Assembly: GCA_030263295.1 (NCBI GenBank) | Contig: SZOS01000037.1 | Location: 1-32,425 of the forward strand | Direction: 5' to 3' | DNA: 32,425 bases | From: Dokdonella_A sp014338185 | GTDB taxonomy: Bacteria; Pseudomonadota; Gammaproteobacteria; Xanthomonadales; Rhodanobacteraceae | Shown here: positions 30,665 through 32,425 of the stretch, piece by piece | Position numbering within the stretch: position 1 is the first letter of the stretch | Layout: every line of letters starts with the position of its first letter | Program-made: the position numbers and the translations under genes | The notes under the pieces: generated by a model | The model's database searches: none | Seen by the model: only the letters and a program-made list of their open reading frames with translations | What the model was told of the DNA's origin: nothing

Positions 30665-31690
30665 ATGGCCGTATCGCTGCCCACGCTGCGCAAGCAACTC
30701 GCCGCCGGCGAGCTCGCGCCCGCATACCTCATCGCGGGCGCCGAGCACCTGCTGGTGATCGAAGCGGCCGACGCGCTGCGCGCGCGCGCGCGTGAGCTGG
30801 GCTATGCCGAGCGCGAGGTGCTCGATGCCGACAGCGGCTTCGACTGGAACCAGCTCGGCGCGGCCGGCCAGTCGCTGTCGTTGTTCGCCAGCCGCCGGCT
30901 CATCGACCTGCGCCTGCCCGGCGGCAAGCCCGGCAAGGACGGCGCCGCCGCCCTCATCACTTGGTGCGAGGCGCCGCCGCCGGACACCGTGCTGCTGGTC
31001 ACCGCCAACGACTGGAGCAAGAAGCACGAGGGCGCGTGGAGCGCCGCGATCGAGCGTTGCGGCGCGTTCGTGCCGGTGTGGCCGTTGCGGCGCGAGGAAC
31101 TGCCCGACTGGATCGCCACGCGCTCGGCCACGCGCGGCCTCACGCTCACGAGCGATGCGATCGCGCTGCTGGCCGAGCGCGTCGAGGGCAACCTGCTCGC
31201 GGCCGCGCAGGAGATCGACAAGCTCGCGCTGCTGCACGGCGGCCGCACGCTCGATCTCGCCGCGCTCGAGGCCAGTGTCGCCGACGATGCGCGCTACGAC
31301 GTGTTCCGTCTCGCCGACGCGGCGCTCGCGGGCGACGCCGCGCGTGCGCTGCACATCGTCGCCGGCCTGCAGGCCGAAGGCGAGGAACTCATCCCGATGC
31401 TCGGCTGGATCCTCACCCAGTTGCGCGTGCTCGCGCGGGTCGAGGCCGCGCCCAATCCCGAGCGTGCGCTCGTCGCCGAGAACATCTGGCCCAAGTCGCG
31501 CGGCGGCCTGTTCCAGCGCGCACTGCGCGGCAGCGCGCGTGGCCACTGGCAACGCTGCCTGCTGCAGGCGGGGCGGGTCGACCGCATCAGCAAGGGCCGG
31601 GCCGAGGGCGATGCGTGGCGCGAGTTCGAGCGCCTCATCGCCGCGATCGCCGCGCCGCGGCGCAGCGCGGCGCTGCTCGGCGCGGCCTGA
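30665..31690 (+). CDS. holA: DNA polymerase III subunit delta
   Basis: The 341-residue protein is the clamp-loader delta subunit that opens the beta sliding clamp. Signatures include L-A-P-A-Y-L-I-A-G-A-E-H-L-L near residue 17, S-L-F-A-S-R-R-L-I-D-L-R-L-P at about 77, L-L-V-T-A-N-D-W-S-K-K, and E-G-N-L-L-A-A-A-Q-E-I-D-K-L-A-L-L, the most conserved stretch of the family. Its place between lptE and nadD is the standard one. Length is normal. No Shine-Dalgarno is evident before the ATG. Confidence 0.96.
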   Translation: MAVSLPTLRKQLAAGELAPAYLIAGAEHLLVIEAADALRARARELGYAEREVLDADSGFDWNQLGAAGQSLSLFASRRLIDLRLPGGKPGKDGAAALITWCEAPPPDTVLLVTANDWSKKHEGAWSAAIERCGAFVPVWPLRREELPDWIATRSATRGLTLTSDAIALLAERVEGNLLAAAQEIDKLALLHGGRTLDLAALEASVADDARYDVFRLADAALAGDAARALHIVAGLQAEGEELIPMLGWILTQLRVLARVEAAPNPERALVAENIWPKSRGGLFQRALRGSARGHWQRCLLQAGRVDRISKGRAEGDAWREFERLIAAIAAPRRSAALLGAA

Positions 31691-31705
31691 GCCGGCAGCA
31701 CGCGC

Positions 31706-32344
31706 ATGCGACCGCTGGCCCTGCTCGGTGGCACCTTCGATCCGATCCACAACGCGCACCTGCGGGTGGCGTGGGAAGCGGCCGAGTGCCTCGATGCCGA
31801 GGTGCGCCTGGTCCCGGCGCAGGTACCGCCGCATCGCGATCCGCCCGTGGCCTCGGCCTCGCAGCGCGTCGCCGCGGTACGCGCCGCGCTCGCGGGGCAG
31901 CACCGCCTCACGCTCGACACGCGCGAGCTTGAGCGCGCCGGACCTTCGTGGACGATCGACACGCTGATCGAACTGCGTGCCGAGGTCGGTCCGCAGCGGC
32001 CGCTGGTGCTGCTGGTCGGCGCCGATGCGTTCGCGGGCCTGCCCGGCTGGCATCGCTGGAGCGAGCTGTTCGCCCACGCCCACATCGGCGTGCTCACGCG
32101 TCCGGGCCACGGCGGCGTGCTGCCGACCGAGCTGCGCACGCGCATCGCCTCGCGTCGCGCCAGTGATCCGGCGAGCCTGCGCGAAACGCCCTGCGGGCGC
32201 GTGCTGCCGATCATGGTCACGCCATTGGACATCTCGGCCACGCGCATCCGCGAACTGCTCGCCGCGGGCCACGAGCCACGTTACCTCGTGCCTGACGCGT
32301 TGCTGGCCGATCCGGCCCTGCTCGCCGCGTACCGCGGCGGCTGA
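31706..32344 (+). CDS. nadD: Nicotinate-mononucleotide adenylyltransferase
   Basis: The 212-residue enzyme adenylates nicotinic acid mononucleotide to deamido-NAD, the penultimate step of NAD synthesis. The nucleotidyltransferase signature G-G-T-F-D-P-I-H-N-A-H-L opens the protein (residues 8-19). P-P-H-R-D is the substrate loop, and I-S-A-T-R-I-R-E near the C-terminus is the second ATP-binding motif. It lies 15 bases after holA and is likely co-transcribed. The next gene expected from the usual order (rsfS) does not visibly start in the remaining 81 bases. Confidence 0.97.
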   Translation: MRPLALLGGTFDPIHNAHLRVAWEAAECLDAEVRLVPAQVPPHRDPPVASASQRVAAVRAALAGQHRLTLDTRELERAGPSWTIDTLIELRAEVGPQRPLVLLVGADAFAGLPGWHRWSELFAHAHIGVLTRPGHGGVLPTELRTRIASRRASDPASLRETPCGRVLPIMVTPLDISATRIRELLAAGHEPRYLVPDALLADPALLAAYRGG

Positions 32345-32425
32345 GCAGCGCGGATGCCCCGGGCGGGCGGCGGCGCCGCGACGGCGCGGCCTGTCGCGCT
32401 CAGCGCGGCGGCTTGCGCGCGGGAG

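Noticed and set aside
32345..32425. Start of a plus-strand gene at ATG 32354, or a minus-strand gene ending at 32400 with P-A-R-K-P-P-R
   Set aside because: Too little sequence and no ribosome binding site or family motif. Neither reads like the start of rsfS, the usual gene after nadD. A 6-bp stem at 32375-32390 has no T-run.

Overview
The window is about 70% GC or more, with dense genes, short gaps and no mobile element, tRNA, rRNA or CRISPR. It looks like chromosomal DNA of a gammaproteobacterium of the Xanthomonadales/Lysobacterales, probably near Rhodanobacteraceae (Dokdonella-like). Pointers are the rmlBACD-xanB set, a complete his operon led by a TrpR-like regulator, the lptE-holA-nadD order, and several secreted peptidases. 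The lineage is inferred from gene content, not from a search.

Bases 1-5676 start with the last codons of ssb and then carry nucleotide-sugar genes: rmlB, rmlA, rmlC and rmlD (dTDP-L-rhamnose) and xanB/manC (GDP-mannose), all on the plus strand. A small lipoprotein gene on the minus strand separates rmlB from rmlA. A 19-bp element occurs in near-identical form upstream of both rmlB and xanB. Bases 5738-13571 hold a secreted S9 peptidase, a membrane GGDEF-EAL protein, a POT-family peptide transporter and a second secreted S9 peptidase divergent from the transporter. This fits a life based on extracellular peptide breakdown and uptake.

Bases 13610-18597 hold three adjacent exported proteins with unrelated architectures: a small hypothetical protein, a large beta-propeller protein with two CXXCH haem motifs, and an M23 metallopeptidase. 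All three end in the same short C-terminal motif, I-F-x-(D/N)-G-F-D. This is the most unusual signal in the window and may mark a sorting or maturation pathway.

Bases 18604-26052 (minus strand) are one compact operon, yerC/trpR-like-hisG-hisD-hisC-hisB-hisH-hisA-hisF-hisIE, coding for every step from PRPP to histidine. Most junctions are 4-base ATGA overlaps. A near-perfect palindrome with the outer arms of a Trp-repressor operator lies directly before the start codon of the TrpR-like gene. This suggests that this protein controls itself and the his operon.

Bases 26275-32344 hold oxyR (both redox cysteines present), a divergent secreted M1 aminopeptidase, and lptE, holA and nadD. The last 81 bases contain no gene I can support.
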